Assembly: GCF_014905175.1 (NCBI RefSeq)
Contig: NC_057788.1
Span: 21,360,154-21,424,153 of the forward strand
Source of the DNA: Aphidius gifuensis
Lineage: Eukaryota; Arthropoda; Insecta; Hymenoptera; Braconidae
Direction: 5' to 3'
Length of the DNA stretch: 64,000 nt
Part shown: positions 25,901-36,563 of the stretch, one piece after another
Position numbering within the stretch: position 1 is the stretch's first letter
Layout of the letters: every line of letters begins with the position of its first letter
Made by a program: the position numbers and the translations under genes
The notes under the pieces: generated by a model
What the model saw: the letters and a program-made list of their open reading frames with translations, nothing else
Database searches by the model: none
What the model was told of the DNA's origin: nothing

Positions 25901-28025
25901 AACACAATCATGCTCATCAATGGTACACACAATGACAAGTTTACGTGAAGGAACTGGGTAAGAAAATAAATAAAAAAAATAATTACAACTCAACTAATAA
26001 ATAATAATTAATTTAATATAATTGTTTTTTAATTATTACAGTATGTCAATCAACATGAGTCCATTAATAAAGGATGCATTAAATCGTTCTAGTCTACCAC
26101 CAGCATTACCACCAAAGAGATCAAGATCAATAAAATGTAATATAACACCAACACAAATATTAACAAAACCAACAATAAGCATGCAAAGTATCAATACACC
26201 AGATCCACTTATAACATCAACACCAGTCAAAGAAAAAAGAGATGAATCAAGTATTGAAAAAAATGATAAAACATCACCAGTTATATTTAATTTCAATAAT
26301 AATGATAATATTATTAATAATAATAATGACATTAATAGTAATAATAATAATAATAAAAATATATCATTAGAAGTATTACCAGTTAGACCAGAAAGTAAAA
26401 TATCAATTGATGAAAATACAGTTGAATTATGTGATACAGAACAAGACAATGAAATTCTAAATGAATTAGAAATAACAAAATATCTTGTTGTTAAAAAACC
26501 AGAAGAAGATGGACCAGATATACGTGGTGGACATCCAGATGCATTATTAGTTCATGCAACTAAAGCAAATAAACATGGTAAAGTATTTATTTATTTTTAT
26601 TTGTTTTAATTTGTTTTAAACTTGATTAATAAAATTTATTTTTAATTCATTAAATGCTGCACTAGATGAAAAAGAAACAGGTTGGTAATTATTAGTCAAG
26701 TTGTTGATAAATTTAAATAATTTAAAAAAGATATAAATAAATGATGAGATAAAAAAGAAAAGGAAATATAAAATATTAATATTATAAATTTATTTACAGA
26801 TTTTTTATATCAAGAGGCATTTTTGACAACATACAGAACATTTATGTCACCACTTGGATTAATTCAAAAATTACATAAACGTCATCAACGTTTTTCAACA
26901 TCATCTGATGTTGTTAAACAACGTGCAGCACGTGAAGCATTTTCATTACTTGTTAGAGTTGTTAGTGATTTAACAATGTCAGATCTTGATGATATATTAT
27001 TAAAAACATTAACATCATTTTCACAACAACTTGTATGTAGTGGTGATTTAACAATGGCAAAAGCATTAAGAGTTAAAATACTTGAAAAATATGCACAAAA
27101 ACAATTACAATCATCACAACCAATATTATCATCATTAAGTATATCAACAAAACAAGCATCATTGCTAGATTTTAAAAGTGAACAAATTGCTGAACAAATG
27201 ACACTATTAGATGCTGAATTATTTATGAAAATTGAAATACCAGAAGTATTAATATGGGCACAAGAACAAAATGAAGAAAGAAGTCCAAATTTAACTAGAT
27301 TTACTGAACATTTTAATAAAATGTCATACTGGGCAAGATCAAGAATACTTGAACATCGTATGGAAAATGAAGCTAAAGAACGTGAAAAATATGTTGTTAA
27401 ATTTATTAAAATAATGAAACATTTAAGAAAAATTAATAATTTTAATAGTTATCTTGCTTTATTATCAGCATTAGATAGTGCACCAATTAGAAGATTAGAA
27501 TGGCAAAAACATATTACAGAAGGTCTCAAAGAATATTGTGCACTTATTGATAGTTCAAGTAGTTTTAGAGCATACAGACAAGCACTTGCTGAGACTCAAT
27601 CACCTTGTATTCCTTACATGTAAGTTAATTATATAATTTAATTAATTTAATTATTTATTTATCAATTTATTATTATTTTTTTTCAGAGGTTTAGTTCTTC
27701 AAGATTTGACTTTTGTTCATATTGGAAATAGTGATTTATTACCAGATGGTACAATTAATTTTTCAAAAAGATGGCAACAATTTAATATCGTTGAAAATAT
27801 GAAAAGATTTAAAAAAGGGTAAATATTAATTAATTTTGAAATTTAATTTATATAAATAATAATTGCTGGTATTTTTATTATTTCAGCACGTATTCATTTA
27901 AAAAACATGAAAGAATAATAACTTTCTTCAACAACTTTAGTGATTTTTTGTGTGAAGAAGCTATGTGGCAAATATCAGAAAGCATTAAACCACGTGGTGG
28001 AAAAAAAAATCAATCACAAAATTAA
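1925..28025 (+). CDS. C3G: C3G / Rap guanine nucleotide exchange factor 1 (multi-exon)
   Basis: Activates Rap-type small GTPases by exchanging GDP for GTP, and is recruited by Crk adaptors downstream of receptor tyrosine kinases and integrins. Coding exons read by splice sites and frame: 1925-1958, 21365-21815, 21885-22121, 22188-22373, 22434-22753, 23512-23628, 23703-24016, 24202-24403, 25762-25957, 26042-26577, 26800-27619, 27687-27818, 27887-28025 (TAA). This sums to 3684 nt, 1227 residues, somewhat longer than human RAPGEF1. Order: conserved helical N-terminal region (about residues 106-240), low-complexity linker with four proline-rich Crk SH3-binding motifs, REM (about 845-960), CDC25/RasGEF (about 995-1215). 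All joins keep frame. The start ATG has a good context (GACGATGG) and a strong donor (CAG/GTAAGT) after 11 codons. Family assignment rests on recalled similarity to vertebrate C3G, for example the stretch around IEIPEVLIWAQEQNEE. Exon 7 could end at 24025 instead. Confidence 0.93.
3909..3954 (+). CDS. C3G: Candidate alternative first exon of C3G
   Basis: ATG at 3909 opens 15 codons (MSANSKNISKRVATN) followed by a consensus donor GTGAGT at 3955. It ends in phase 1, the phase needed to join the exon at 21365. A CTCAGT initiator-like site lies about 100 bases upstream, near 3805. The peptide is basic and not low-complexity, as expected for an alternative N-terminus. Function beyond this is unknown; no transcript evidence is available here. 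Confidence 0.5.
5118..5638 (+). CDS. Nested two-exon small gene, or alternative C3G first exon
   Basis: Exon 5118-5304 encodes 62 residues beginning MPQYDESFLDSPLFRRRAKS and ends with a GTAATT donor in phase 1. Two continuations are possible. It can splice to an acceptor at 5451-5453, preceded by a branch-point-like CTAAC and a T-rich tract, and run to the TGA at 5636-5638. That gives a 123-residue protein whose second half is cysteine-rich (FCNFTSCFCS), with an intron of only 149 bases. Or it can splice to 21365 as an alternative first exon of C3G, since the phase is the same. A TATA-like TTATAAAA lies near 5098. The composition is balanced, unlike chance ORFs in this AT-rich sequence. No family is recognised. 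The satellite array begins directly after the stop. Confidence 0.45.
5650..9060. repeat. 122-bp tandem satellite array
   Basis: About twenty diverged head-to-tail copies of a unit near 122-123 bp. Copy starts can be followed by the phrase AAGTAATCT at about 5688, 5809, 5932, 6056, 6179, 6302, 6422, 6545 and 6667. Each unit also carries TCTATTATTATGTTATCCTG, an EcoRI-like GAATTC or variant, an A8-9 run, and GGGAAATATA. A non-satellite segment interrupts the array at about 7324-8078, and the periodicity resumes after it. The segment at 8082-8145 is repeated at 8205-8268 almost without change, showing recent local amplification. It lies in C3G intron 1, right after the candidate nested gene. Confidence 0.9.
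7324..8078. mobile_element. Foreign segment with inverted ends inside the satellite
   Basis: The left end carries GTGTTCCGTAGGAT near 7357 and the right end carries TGTCCTACGGAACACT near 8058-8073, an inverted pair of about 13 bp. Inside, a block of about 200 bp occurs twice in direct orientation (from about 7480 and about 7768). Both blocks can be read in the same frame as a short peptide beginning STDEASSIE and continuing to a LGP motif near 7589 and 7879, then hit stops. Probably a non-autonomous or decayed transposon; the family is not recognised. The 96-codon ORF at 7536-7826 is in another frame and looks fortuitous. Confidence 0.6.
17908..18603. mobile_element. hAT-like MITE, 696 bp, with 8-bp target duplication
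   Basis: Both ends carry the 16-bp inverted repeat CGAGGGGGAAGTCACT. The element is flanked on both sides by the same 8 bases, ATTTTAAA (17900-17907 and 18604-18611), the duplication size made by hAT transposases. The interior is packed with GATTACA-like words in both orientations (GATTACAC, TGTAATC). The left roughly 100 bp, including the terminal repeat, is repeated internally from 18134. No transposase is encoded. The ORF at 18468-18701 on the minus strand is built from the repeat. Confidence 0.85.
21365..22373 (+). CDS. C3G: C3G exons 2-4: N-terminal regulatory region
   Basis: Exons 21365-21815, 21885-22121 and 22188-22373. They encode a basic segment (KARGGKLARRARSFKEDF), a Gly/Ser/Thr-rich stretch around 21480-21560, and a helical region (LRDLHIHVRQVQLALL and following) that aligns with the conserved N-terminal region of vertebrate C3G, including a KKLEMLPG motif near 21718. 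In vertebrate C3G this region restrains the exchange domain and binds partners. The segment LPDIPLTPRERQIL near 22230 matches the family's PLTDREVEIL stretch. Introns are short (69 and 66 bp). Confidence 0.88.
22434..24403 (+). CDS. C3G: C3G exons 5-8: proline-rich Crk-binding region
   Basis: Exons 22434-22753, 23512-23628, 23703-24016 and 24202-24403. Three motifs of the Crk SH3-binding type PxLPxK occur: PPPPPLPPKKR (about residue 321), LPPALPEKR (about 563) and PPPLPLKKR (about 611). The linker between them is rich in Ser, Gln and Thr (exon 23703-24016) and is probably disordered. The segment RHPSQYDNVPE near 24279 matches a conserved stretch of vertebrate C3G. The 758-bp intron 22754-23511 holds no supported exon. 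Confidence 0.87.
24876..24899 (+). CDS. C3G: Candidate 24-nt cassette microexon of C3G
   Basis: A 24-base segment sits between a polypyrimidine-AG acceptor (TATCCCTCAG) and a consensus donor (GTAAGT). It enters and leaves in phase 1, so skipping or including it keeps the reading frame; included, it adds eight residues (MFQSVAYS). Skipping gives the join KKRH to IMAYMEMF, which fits the vertebrate C3G sequence at this point, so it would be an optional exon. Confidence 0.55.
25762..26577 (+). CDS. C3G: C3G exons 9-10: fourth Crk motif and start of REM
   Basis: Exons 25762-25957 and 26042-26577. The first begins MAYMEMFGN, the conserved segment that follows the proline motifs in C3G. The second carries the fourth motif LPPALPPKR (about residue 703), then an Asn-rich stretch coded by AAT/GAT repeats near 26295-26360. 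It ends with the conserved GPDIRGGHPDALLVHAT entry into the REM domain (about residue 845). The Asn tract is probably microsatellite-derived. Confidence 0.88.
26666..26680 (+). CDS. C3G: Possible 15-nt microexon of C3G
   Basis: Fifteen bases follow ACTAG and precede GTTGGT. Phase 1 in and out would insert five residues (DEKET) between the exons ending 26577 and starting 26800. The donor is weak, with T at +3. If skipped, the join still reads through into DFLYQEAF. Listed as a possibility only. Confidence 0.3.
26800..28025 (+). CDS. C3G: C3G exons 11-13: REM and catalytic CDC25 domain
   Basis: Exons 26800-27619, 27687-27818 and 27887-28025. The REM domain continues from the YQEAFLTTYRTF segment. 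The CDC25 homology domain runs from about TLLDAELFMKIEIPEVL (near 27200) to the C-terminus. Hallmarks are NLTRFTEHFNKMSYW, KFIKIMKHLRKINNFNSYL, SALDSAPIRRLEW and the DLTFVHIGN strand in exon 12. These match the RasGEF helical hairpin and nucleotide-exchange face of C3G-type factors. The stop is TAA at 28023. AATAAA signals near 28110 may end the transcript. Confidence 0.95.
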
Positions 28026-31000
28026 TTTTTATATTAGTTTAATATAAAAATAATATATATCTTTTATTTTATTGATATACTTACATATCTTATTGCTTAT
28101 AAAAAAGCATAATAAAATAAAATGATAATCAATTTGAAATTTTATCTTGTAGTCAATTTGTTTAACAGTCATTAAATATTAAATTTCATGTTATTTGCAT
28201 GAATTTCGTAGACTTGTTGAACAATTTTAAATAGTTATTTAAAAAAAAAAAAAACCGTGATTGGAATCATTTTTATTAGCGTAATATCATTGACAAATTA
28301 CACCAAATTAAAAGCCTATAATAATATTTAAAAAATTATACATATATTTAATAATAGAAAATTGTATGTAAAAAAAAATTATCGTCGGGATATTTAAAAA
28401 TATTTTTTATGATTAAATTTGTTTTTATTTTTAATTATTTTTGATTATAGTTAGTTATATTTTAATGGTCAAACGACAGTGTGTTGTTGATTACAAAATA
28501 AATAAAAAAACAAAGATAAAACACCAATTATGTTGATTGATGTAAAGCCATTGAGGTCTTCCATAATTTTTTTTATGTAGACACATGATGGCACGACTGA
28601 GACCAACAGTTAAATATCATTTTGTTAGGAAAAAAAATTGAAACTAATAATAAGAAAAAACAAAGAATAATAGCTGATTTTTAATTAATTTCTTCTACTT
28701 TTTTTTTCTACTAAGATTTTAAATTTTAAATTTCAAAATTATAGTACTATTGTCTACATGTTTGAAATTCCAACTAGTGAAAGATAAAATAAAACATGAA
28801 TTTTTTAGTCATTATTATTTGCTTAGTATTGATATAGTTGAATATTTAAATTAATATTAATTAACAAATAAAGCTACAAAATATTTGACTGATAATGTCA
28901 ATCCAATTAATAGTTAATGGGCTATTTTATTTATTAATAAATATATATTTATAAAATAATATACATTCAAAAATGTGTCAAAGTGGAAAATATTATTATT
29001 GTGAAAAAATTTTCGTGTATGTGTGAATGTCAATGTTGCATGAATTTATTAAAGCTAATTAAAAAAAACATATAAAGACCATGCTTTAAAGAAACTGAAA
29101 AATAAGCAATTATTTATTATTAATTTTTAAAATATATCAATGCAATTTAATAATTAATTTGCTTAATTAACAATTAGAATTAGAAAAATTTTGCCTTGCG
29201 AATATTATTATGTAGTTAATTATCAACTTACAATTTAAATAATAAAAAATTAATATAATAATTTATAAATATAATAACAATAATAGAAAATAATAATTGT
29301 CTAAATTAAAAAAATGAATACCGTCAACAGAAACACCAGTTAATAATATTCAATGTTTTTTTTTTAGTATTAACAAACAAATAAACTCACAAGACACAAT
29401 TAAAAATTAAGAATTTCTTTTTTTTTTTTTTTGGCTTGATTATATTCAAATAGCAATACGTAGATAATTAATAATTTACTTTTTTATTTATTTTTTGTTT
29501 AAATTAAGTATTTAAAATACAGCCAGAAAAATAAAAATGAAAAAAAATAGAAAAAAATACATTGTTGTTAGATAAAAAAAAAAATAATTTTGTTATCAAT
29601 AAAAAATTTTTTGAATCTTTTTGCTGAAACATTACAAAAATGCCTATTAATTTTTCTAATCTGTATTAAAATTTGTGCATTGTTGTTGTAAATAGTAATT
29701 TAATAGTATCAATTGTTTCTAATGCTTATATTTAATCGAAATAATAAGAAATATGAATGATATGAAAATTTTGTGAAAATAAAATTTACGTTTTATGAAT
29801 GGATTAGTTGTCGAAAGCCATATATTTAAGTTTATACAACCATTGTGATGTCATATTAAGTTGTAGGATAGTTCTCTGTATCAAAAATCTTTATATCGTT
29901 TTTATTTAATTGAAAAAACATAAACAAAAAAAAAAAAAAAACAAAATAAAAAAGAAAATATTAAATAAACAAAATCCTCTCCTATCATATTTTTAATTTA
30001 TTTATTTCTTTGCTCATATGCAAATTGTATATATTATTTTTTGTTTTTACTTTTAGTACACAACTTTAATTACTTTGTGCATTAAAAAATTTATTATTTA
30101 TTGCAAACTACCAGCTTTGTTTATAAATTAAAATTAAAAAATAAATTCTTTTTTTTCTTCTTTAGATTAATTTATTTAATCTTTAAAATATTTATAAATA
30201 TTTAAATAATAAACTTGATAATGAATTTATTTTTTAATAAACTTTTACTGTATGAGTGCTGGCATTTATAATTATAGGATAATAATTACTGATGCCTCGT
30301 GGTTAACATATTATAAAATCAACAAGTCATTAATTTGTAATTACTTAATGACTGTTACACACGGAAAATAAAAAAAAATAATATAACATGCGATATGTTT
30401 GTTATTATAATTACATGACTAAATATCCTGGTCACAATATATCCTCAATAAAATTATTTAAAAAACTTTAATTCAAACTGATTCGCCTGCATCAAAAATT
30501 TATTTTATGAAAGGGAGTCTGTACGAGATGATGATATATGACTGTGATGACCAAAAAAATAAAAAAATATTCATAATTGAAGCCTGCATTTTTAAAAAAT
30601 ACATATGTCATTTTGGTTTTATTTTAATTGTTATTTTTCAAGATTAATTATTATAATTTTTCATACAAATAAGTATGTATTAGTAAAAAAATTTCTATAT
30701 AGTAATAATGTAGAAATCAATTATAAATTCAAAGACGTATTTCAAAGATATTTAAAATGGTTATACGATAAAAATATCATTTAAATGATAAAAATAAAAT
30801 ATTATTTTTCAACTATTTGAAAAACATATTTACACATTTTTTTAATATTTTACAAAAAAGTCTGGGATATAAAAACGTTATCATAATCATGGTTGACAAA
30901 AGATAAAAAATAATCCAATCTCTTGACAAAAAGTTTCAAACACATATTTAAAATAAAAACTTGAAATAATTTTTTTTTTAATTTTCAACGACCTAATTTT

Positions 31001-34000
31001 AAAAATATTTCAAGTAATAATATAATCATTATTATAACTAAGATACTTAATTAATAATACATCAGCCACGCTTCGCGCAATTGCTACAATTTAATCACAC
31101 TAATTGTATGATTTTGGGTATAATTTACATTCTTGATTTTTGCCTTTTTTTTCGAATAAATTCATTGCCTCACCAACTTATATTAAAGCCCATGAAAAAA
31201 TAAAATAAAAAATTATTATCAGAAGACATTATCAAGTCTCTTCTTTAAATAGAAAAATTTCTAATGATAAAAATAAAAACTTGAAAGATAAAAAATTCAA
31301 GGAAAAAAAAAACCATTCAAATATTAAAAAATAAATATGTATTGAATTTAATTTAAATAAAAAATATCAATGCCAAGTTTCCTATATGTTATTTTGAGTA
31401 TTAAATAAAAAATTATTTATCTAAGTTTTAAATTAATTACATTTGTTTTTGGATTATATATAAAGTGAAAATGTTATAAATTTTTTTCCTGATGCCTTTG
31501 GCATGAGAACCCATAGCTTCAATAATAATTTGATACTCAAAATACCAAAGTGGTTTCTAAGAGATGCCAAGATCAACCTGAGTCAAACCAGAAAAACCGG
31601 CTGTCATCCACCTACGACTCCTCTTTCTCTTTCTTTTCCCTCTACAATTTTTTGGTTGTTGAATTGTATATGCTTGGGACCAACTGACTCTTTGGGTCTT
31701 ATTTATAGAAGTATGTATATTGTATTATAGTATACCTTTTCTTGAAAGTTCATATCCATATCGTTCTCACTTTGAATCGTTTGTAATATATTCTCACTGG
31801 CTTTATTTACAGTGACATTCTTAGTGTCTCTTTTGGTATGGCTGTGTTTGGTAAATTCACTTGTTGAGAAAATAAAAAAAAAAAACTTTCTCAAACAAGT
31901 AAGGTTCAGCAATATTGTCATGAAAAAATTTTTAAAATTTTAATATTTATTTTTTATAATAATTAAAATATTGTTGATAAAAAAAAACTAATGATCCTTT
32001 AATTGCTGAATCTGTTTTTTTTTTTAAACAAATGGCAAAAAAAATTTTAAATTTTTCTAACGGTTCTCTTCAAAATCTCACGCAAGAATCTTAAATATTT
32101 CCGTTTACTCCAAATGATTTGACATTGGAATATTTCGTCTACATCCTGCTCTACAACCTGTATAATTTATATATATTTTTTTTTAATTTTAACATTATAC
32201 TCTAAGCATTTGAAACAAGCAGAAATTTCTTTTCGTAAAACAAAATTATGAGATAACATTTTTTTCGAAAAAAATATTTGTAATAAAAATTTTGTCAAGG
32301 CTAAAATTTGTAAATAACAATAGTATAAACTATAAAATATATATATGTTAATAATTTAATATTATTATTAAAAATTATAAAATATATATATAAAGTAGTC
32401 ACTTACACGTGGTTGATTTAAAAATAGATTAATTTTCATCCGGTGGGGGCTTGTGAACGATTAGTAATTCTCAACATCACTACTCCTATTTGTGTATCAT
32501 CATTTGCACTGTGTTGTCTACATGCTAATCATATACATGCATGTATCAAAATGAAATAAATAAAAAATAAAATAACTACTATTTGAGTGTGAATTTAGGT
32601 TAATTTATTTGATCCCAACTACCAAGTAGACTTGCTCTCAATTGAGGGCCATCTTCTTTTCTTTTTAATTTATAATATAAGAATAATTATAATTCAAAAA
32701 TTATTTTACTTAATAAATATATTTATGAAAAATTAATACTTAATGTATATTGTATTTCATATTTGTATTTTTACAAGTATCAAATGTTTAATGCGAGATA
32801 TGAGTAAGTGAATCAATGCCGACTTGATTTTTAACTTCTTTGTTCTTTACAATGATGAAACTTGGAATACTTGGAAGACATAGGAGGTATAAAGACGAGA
32901 CAGTATATATCTTATTCCAGAGATGAGAGATCCTAACATGCTTCAGATAAAGAAAAAAAAAAAACGACAAAAAACAGATAAATTTGAAATAACGCTGTGA
33001 AAATTCAGCCAGGATTCGAACCTGAGATTTTTGTTTGTTGGCTAGTTATGCACTTTAATTTATTTTAAATAAAAAAAAATTGATATTCAAATATCACTAT
33101 TAAATTCAAGCTTAGAAAATAATATTTTTTAAGATAAATAAATATTGTAATAATGTGATTTTTATATAACATAACTTACAACAACAAAATCAATCAAATA
33201 TAAATTTTTTTTTATTATTTAAAACAATAAAAAATTATACCACATTGACGACAACGTCAATGATAAATATTTTATTTTTAATAGAGATCAAATTGCTAAT
33301 AATTATATATGATATTTCAAAGGGAAAAAAAAAAAAAAATGACATTTGATCATTGAAGGTCCAATTAAAGTGACTCAGTCATCTGTATATATTATTAATA
33401 AAATATACAATTAAATAATAAATATAAATAATTATATAAATTTTAAAATTTTACATTGTAAATAATTAAATAATTGTATTAAAAAAATATTTCAACACAT
33501 GAATTGTGTGTCACCTTGTGTTAGAAATTTAATTTTTTTGTTATTTTATTTTTAGTCACAATCTTATGACTCGATATGTACACTTGGTTTCTTTTGAGAG
33601 AAAAAAACCTGTTACACGAGTTTCTTAGATGTGAGAATGGGTTACATGAAGAAAAAACAAAAAAAAATTGTATATATCTATAGAATAATGTGTGTATATC
33701 AACTAACGAATAAAATCAATTGAATAATAATTGAAAAAAAAATGACTAGAAGGATATTTGATGACTGCATGTGGTGACTGAATTGAAAAGTCATGTGGTA
33801 AGTGGATCCAACAGACAACTTTTATTTCTTTATAAATAAATTTACAATTTTTTATTTCCCATAAGTAGGTTTAATATTATTTTGCTTTAAATGAATTTTC
33901 ATTCGGAGAAAATCACAGATTATTTCGAATAAAATTCGAAAAAAATCGGAGTAAATTGGAGTATAATTTACTCCGTTTTATTGATTGAATAGATTGAATA

Positions 34001-34437
34001 TATGAAAAATGGAGTAAATTTAATAAATAATTTTCATCCGGCTTAATTTTAATAAAATTATTATTTGCTGAGAGTTATCTGTTCATGCACTGAGATTTTA
34101 TGCATCATGAAGTCATCGTAGCTGATTGAAAGTGCATGATCTTTACTATATACAAATAAAAATGTTGTAACCTTACATTCTTGTTAATACACATACAATA
34201 TTATCAGACTGACGTCATGAAAAATGTTTTTTTTTTTTTTTTTACTCATTTTATCATCATTTTTTAAAGTACAGTTTTTTTTTTTTCAAGCTCCAAAATA
34301 TAGTCATCAAAAATTAAAGAAAATTTAAAAAAACCAATAAATGTGTAGGAATTTCATGAGTATATTTTCTTGAGGGGTCGGTTGCCCCTTCTTTAGCCCT
34401 ACCACAAGTTGATTACATTCAAAGACGACCCCCTTGT
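28026..34437. other. AT-rich intergenic region
   Basis: Lies between the C3G stop and the upstream region of Inx2-A. It holds the C3G 3' UTR and long A/T runs. A less AT-rich patch at 31490-31690 contains a 75-codon ORF (31503-31730) that resembles no family I know. The patch 33005-33050 carries a tRNA T-arm-like word on the minus strand (GGTTCGAATCC), without a convincing tRNA fold. No gene is supported. Confidence 0.6.
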
Positions 34438-35483
34438 TGAAAGTCAAATTGCCATGGTAACGTGAATTTTTTTTTTTTTATTCCACGTGACACATGCGCA
34501 ATGATATGGAAGAAGAGAAAAAAAAAAAGAGTACATTTATCTGTCGAGAATTGAAACGATCATTGCCGAGTATTAACGAATGGATAAAAAAAAAGGGGGA
34601 CCGGTGGCAATGCTTCCACGGCTACATACACCACACACGGATACGAGAAATCTCGAGATCAAAGGCACATTGCGACGGCTTGGTACGGACTTACGGAGCC
34701 ATTTGACGGTATAGTATTGGTCAAGGCGGGGTGAGAGGAATGCACTAGTGGAAAAAAAGCATAGTTTGTGTAATCAAGAGAGGCGCTCAACCACTGGGGT
34801 ACAAAAAAAAAATTGAAAAAAATCTGAAAACGTACTGCAGTGCTCTTACTGTAGATAAAAAATAAAACAAGTGGGGGACTCGTTTTACAGTCTCGTGGCT
34901 CAGTAAGCTCCAACAGATAAATATACGAATAAAGAGGGAAATATATATATATGTAAAAATTTATATACATACAAAGCCATATACATAAAAAAAGAAAGAG
35001 GGGGGTAAGGGTCCCGAGTCTACAGAGAGTTCGTTCAGTCCCCGACGCCCGATAGCCAACGCGCGTAGGAAAGAAACAAGCTAAAAGGATAACCGCTTTG
35101 CTTTATACTAAAAAAAACTTTCTTGGAGTATAAAAAAAATTTTTCTGACGTAGTAACTAAGCATTATTACAAAGCCACTTTTACTCATATTATTTATTTA
35201 CTCAAAATATTAAATAAATAAATAAAACAAGTGTATAAAATTATTATTTTTTTAATTTAAAGCAAAAAAAAAATTATAATTAAAAAAAAAAAAAACAGTT
35301 GGTGCAGCATTGTTGATCCAGTAACACGCGACTCTATATATTGGACAAAAAAAAAAAAAGGAGTAATTTGAGTGTCAAATGACATTTATAGATTAGTGAA
35401 TTATTTAAAAAAATAAAAGAAACAATAGTGGGTGTTATTAATTGTGAAATAATAGTTGATTTGAGTAAAAAAAAAGAAGCGCC
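34438..35483 (+). promoter_or_regulatory. Inx2-A upstream region and 5' UTR
   Basis: Base composition rises clearly at 34440-34740 and 34980-35060, unlike the surrounding DNA. An initiator-like TCGTTCAGT lies at 35031-35039, and the same word precedes Inx2-B at 51111-51119. From about 34985 to the ATG the sequence is nearly the same in the two copies, apart from small indels, so promoter and 5' UTR were duplicated with the gene. The ORF at 34494-34706 looks fortuitous. Confidence 0.45.
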
Positions 35484-36563
35484 ATGTTTGACGTATTTGG
35501 ATCTGTAAAGGGTCTATTGAAGCTTGATGAAGTATGCGTTGATAACAATGTATTTAGATTGCATTATAAAGCAACAGTTATAATATTAATAGCATTTTCA
35601 TTATTAGTAACATCAAGACAATATATTGGTGATCCAATTGATTGTGTTGTTGAAGGTGTACCAGAAAATGTAATGGATACATATTGTTGGATATATTCAA
35701 CATTTACAATACCAAATAGAGTTAATGGTGAAATTGGTAAAAGTATTGCACATCCTGGTGTATATGGAAATGTTGAAGGAGAAGATGAAGTTAAATATCA
35801 TAAGTATTATCAATGGGTATGCTTTTGTTTATTTTTTCAAGCAATGTTATTTTATGTACCACGTTATTTATGGAAATCATGGGAAGGTGGTAGAATTAAA
35901 TCACTTGTAATGGATTTAAATTGTCCAGTTGTCAGTGAATCATGTAAAATTGAACGTCGTGGTTTATTAGTTGATTATTTTCGTGCAAATTTACATCAAC
36001 AAAATTTTTATGCATATAGATTTTTTTTTTGTGAAATATTAAATTTTATAAATGTATTTGGACAAATATATTTGATGGATGTATTTTTGGGTGGTGAATT
36101 TACAACATATGGAAGAGATGTATTATGGTTTTCTGAAATGGAACCAGAAGAAAGATCAGATCCAATGGCTCGAGTATTTCCAAAAGTAACTAAATGTACA
36201 TTCCATAAATATGGTCCATCTGGTTCTATACAAAAATTCGATGGTCTTTGTGTATTACCATTGAATATTGTTAATGAAAAAATATATGTATTTTTATGGT
36301 TTTGGTTTATTGCATTAACAATATTGAGTGGTTTAAGTTTAATATACCGTATGGTTGTTGTTGGTTGGCCAAGACTTCGTCTTGTTTTATTACGTGCAAG
36401 ATCACGTTTATCAAGACAACAAGAAGTTGAAACAATTGCTGATAGATTCCAAATTGGTGATTGGTTTGTACTTTATCAACTTGGAAAAAATATTGATCCA
36501 CTTATATACAAAGATCTTGTATCTGATTTGGCAACAAGACTCGAGGGAAAACAACTAGTTTAA
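35484..36563 (+). CDS. inx2: Innexin Inx2 (copy A), single coding exon
   Basis: A gap-junction and hemichannel subunit of 359 residues that passes ions and small molecules between cells. The N-terminus MFDVFGSVKGLLK is the form typical of insect Inx2. Four membrane segments lie at about residues 30-46, 110-128, 178-200 and 266-292. Each extracellular loop has the expected two cysteines: C54 and C68 in loop 1, C238 and C256 in loop 2. The innexin signature YYQWV is at 108-112. Length matches insect Inx2 (about 360-370). The coding region is intronless, and the ATG context is GCGCCATGT. It is the likely orthologue of Drosophila Inx2, and the copy closest to the ancestral sequence. Inx7 follows 4.8 kb downstream on the same strand. 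Confidence 0.96.
   Translation: MFDVFGSVKGLLKLDEVCVDNNVFRLHYKATVIILIAFSLLVTSRQYIGDPIDCVVEGVPENVMDTYCWIYSTFTIPNRVNGEIGKSIAHPGVYGNVEGEDEVKYHKYYQWVCFCLFFQAMLFYVPRYLWKSWEGGRIKSLVMDLNCPVVSESCKIERRGLLVDYFRANLHQQNFYAYRFFFCEILNFINVFGQIYLMDVFLGGEFTTYGRDVLWFSEMEPEERSDPMARVFPKVTKCTFHKYGPSGSIQKFDGLCVLPLNIVNEKIYVFLWFWFIALTILSGLSLIYRMVVVGWPRLRLVLLRARSRLSRQQEVETIADRFQIGDWFVLYQLGKNIDPLIYKDLVSDLATRLEGKQLV

Noticed and set aside
26036..26449. 137-codon minus-strand ORF
   Set aside because: It is the shadow of C3G exon 26042-26577, and its Leu/Ser-rich run is the complement of the Asn/Asp repeat.
33005..33050. Minus-strand tRNA gene
   Set aside because: Only a T-arm-like word (GGTTCGAATCC) is present; no box A and no acceptor pairing at the right distance.
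34494..34706. 70-codon ORF upstream of Inx2-A
   Set aside because: It lies in a likely promoter region, has a Lys-rich low-complexity start, and is not shared with the second copy of the duplication.
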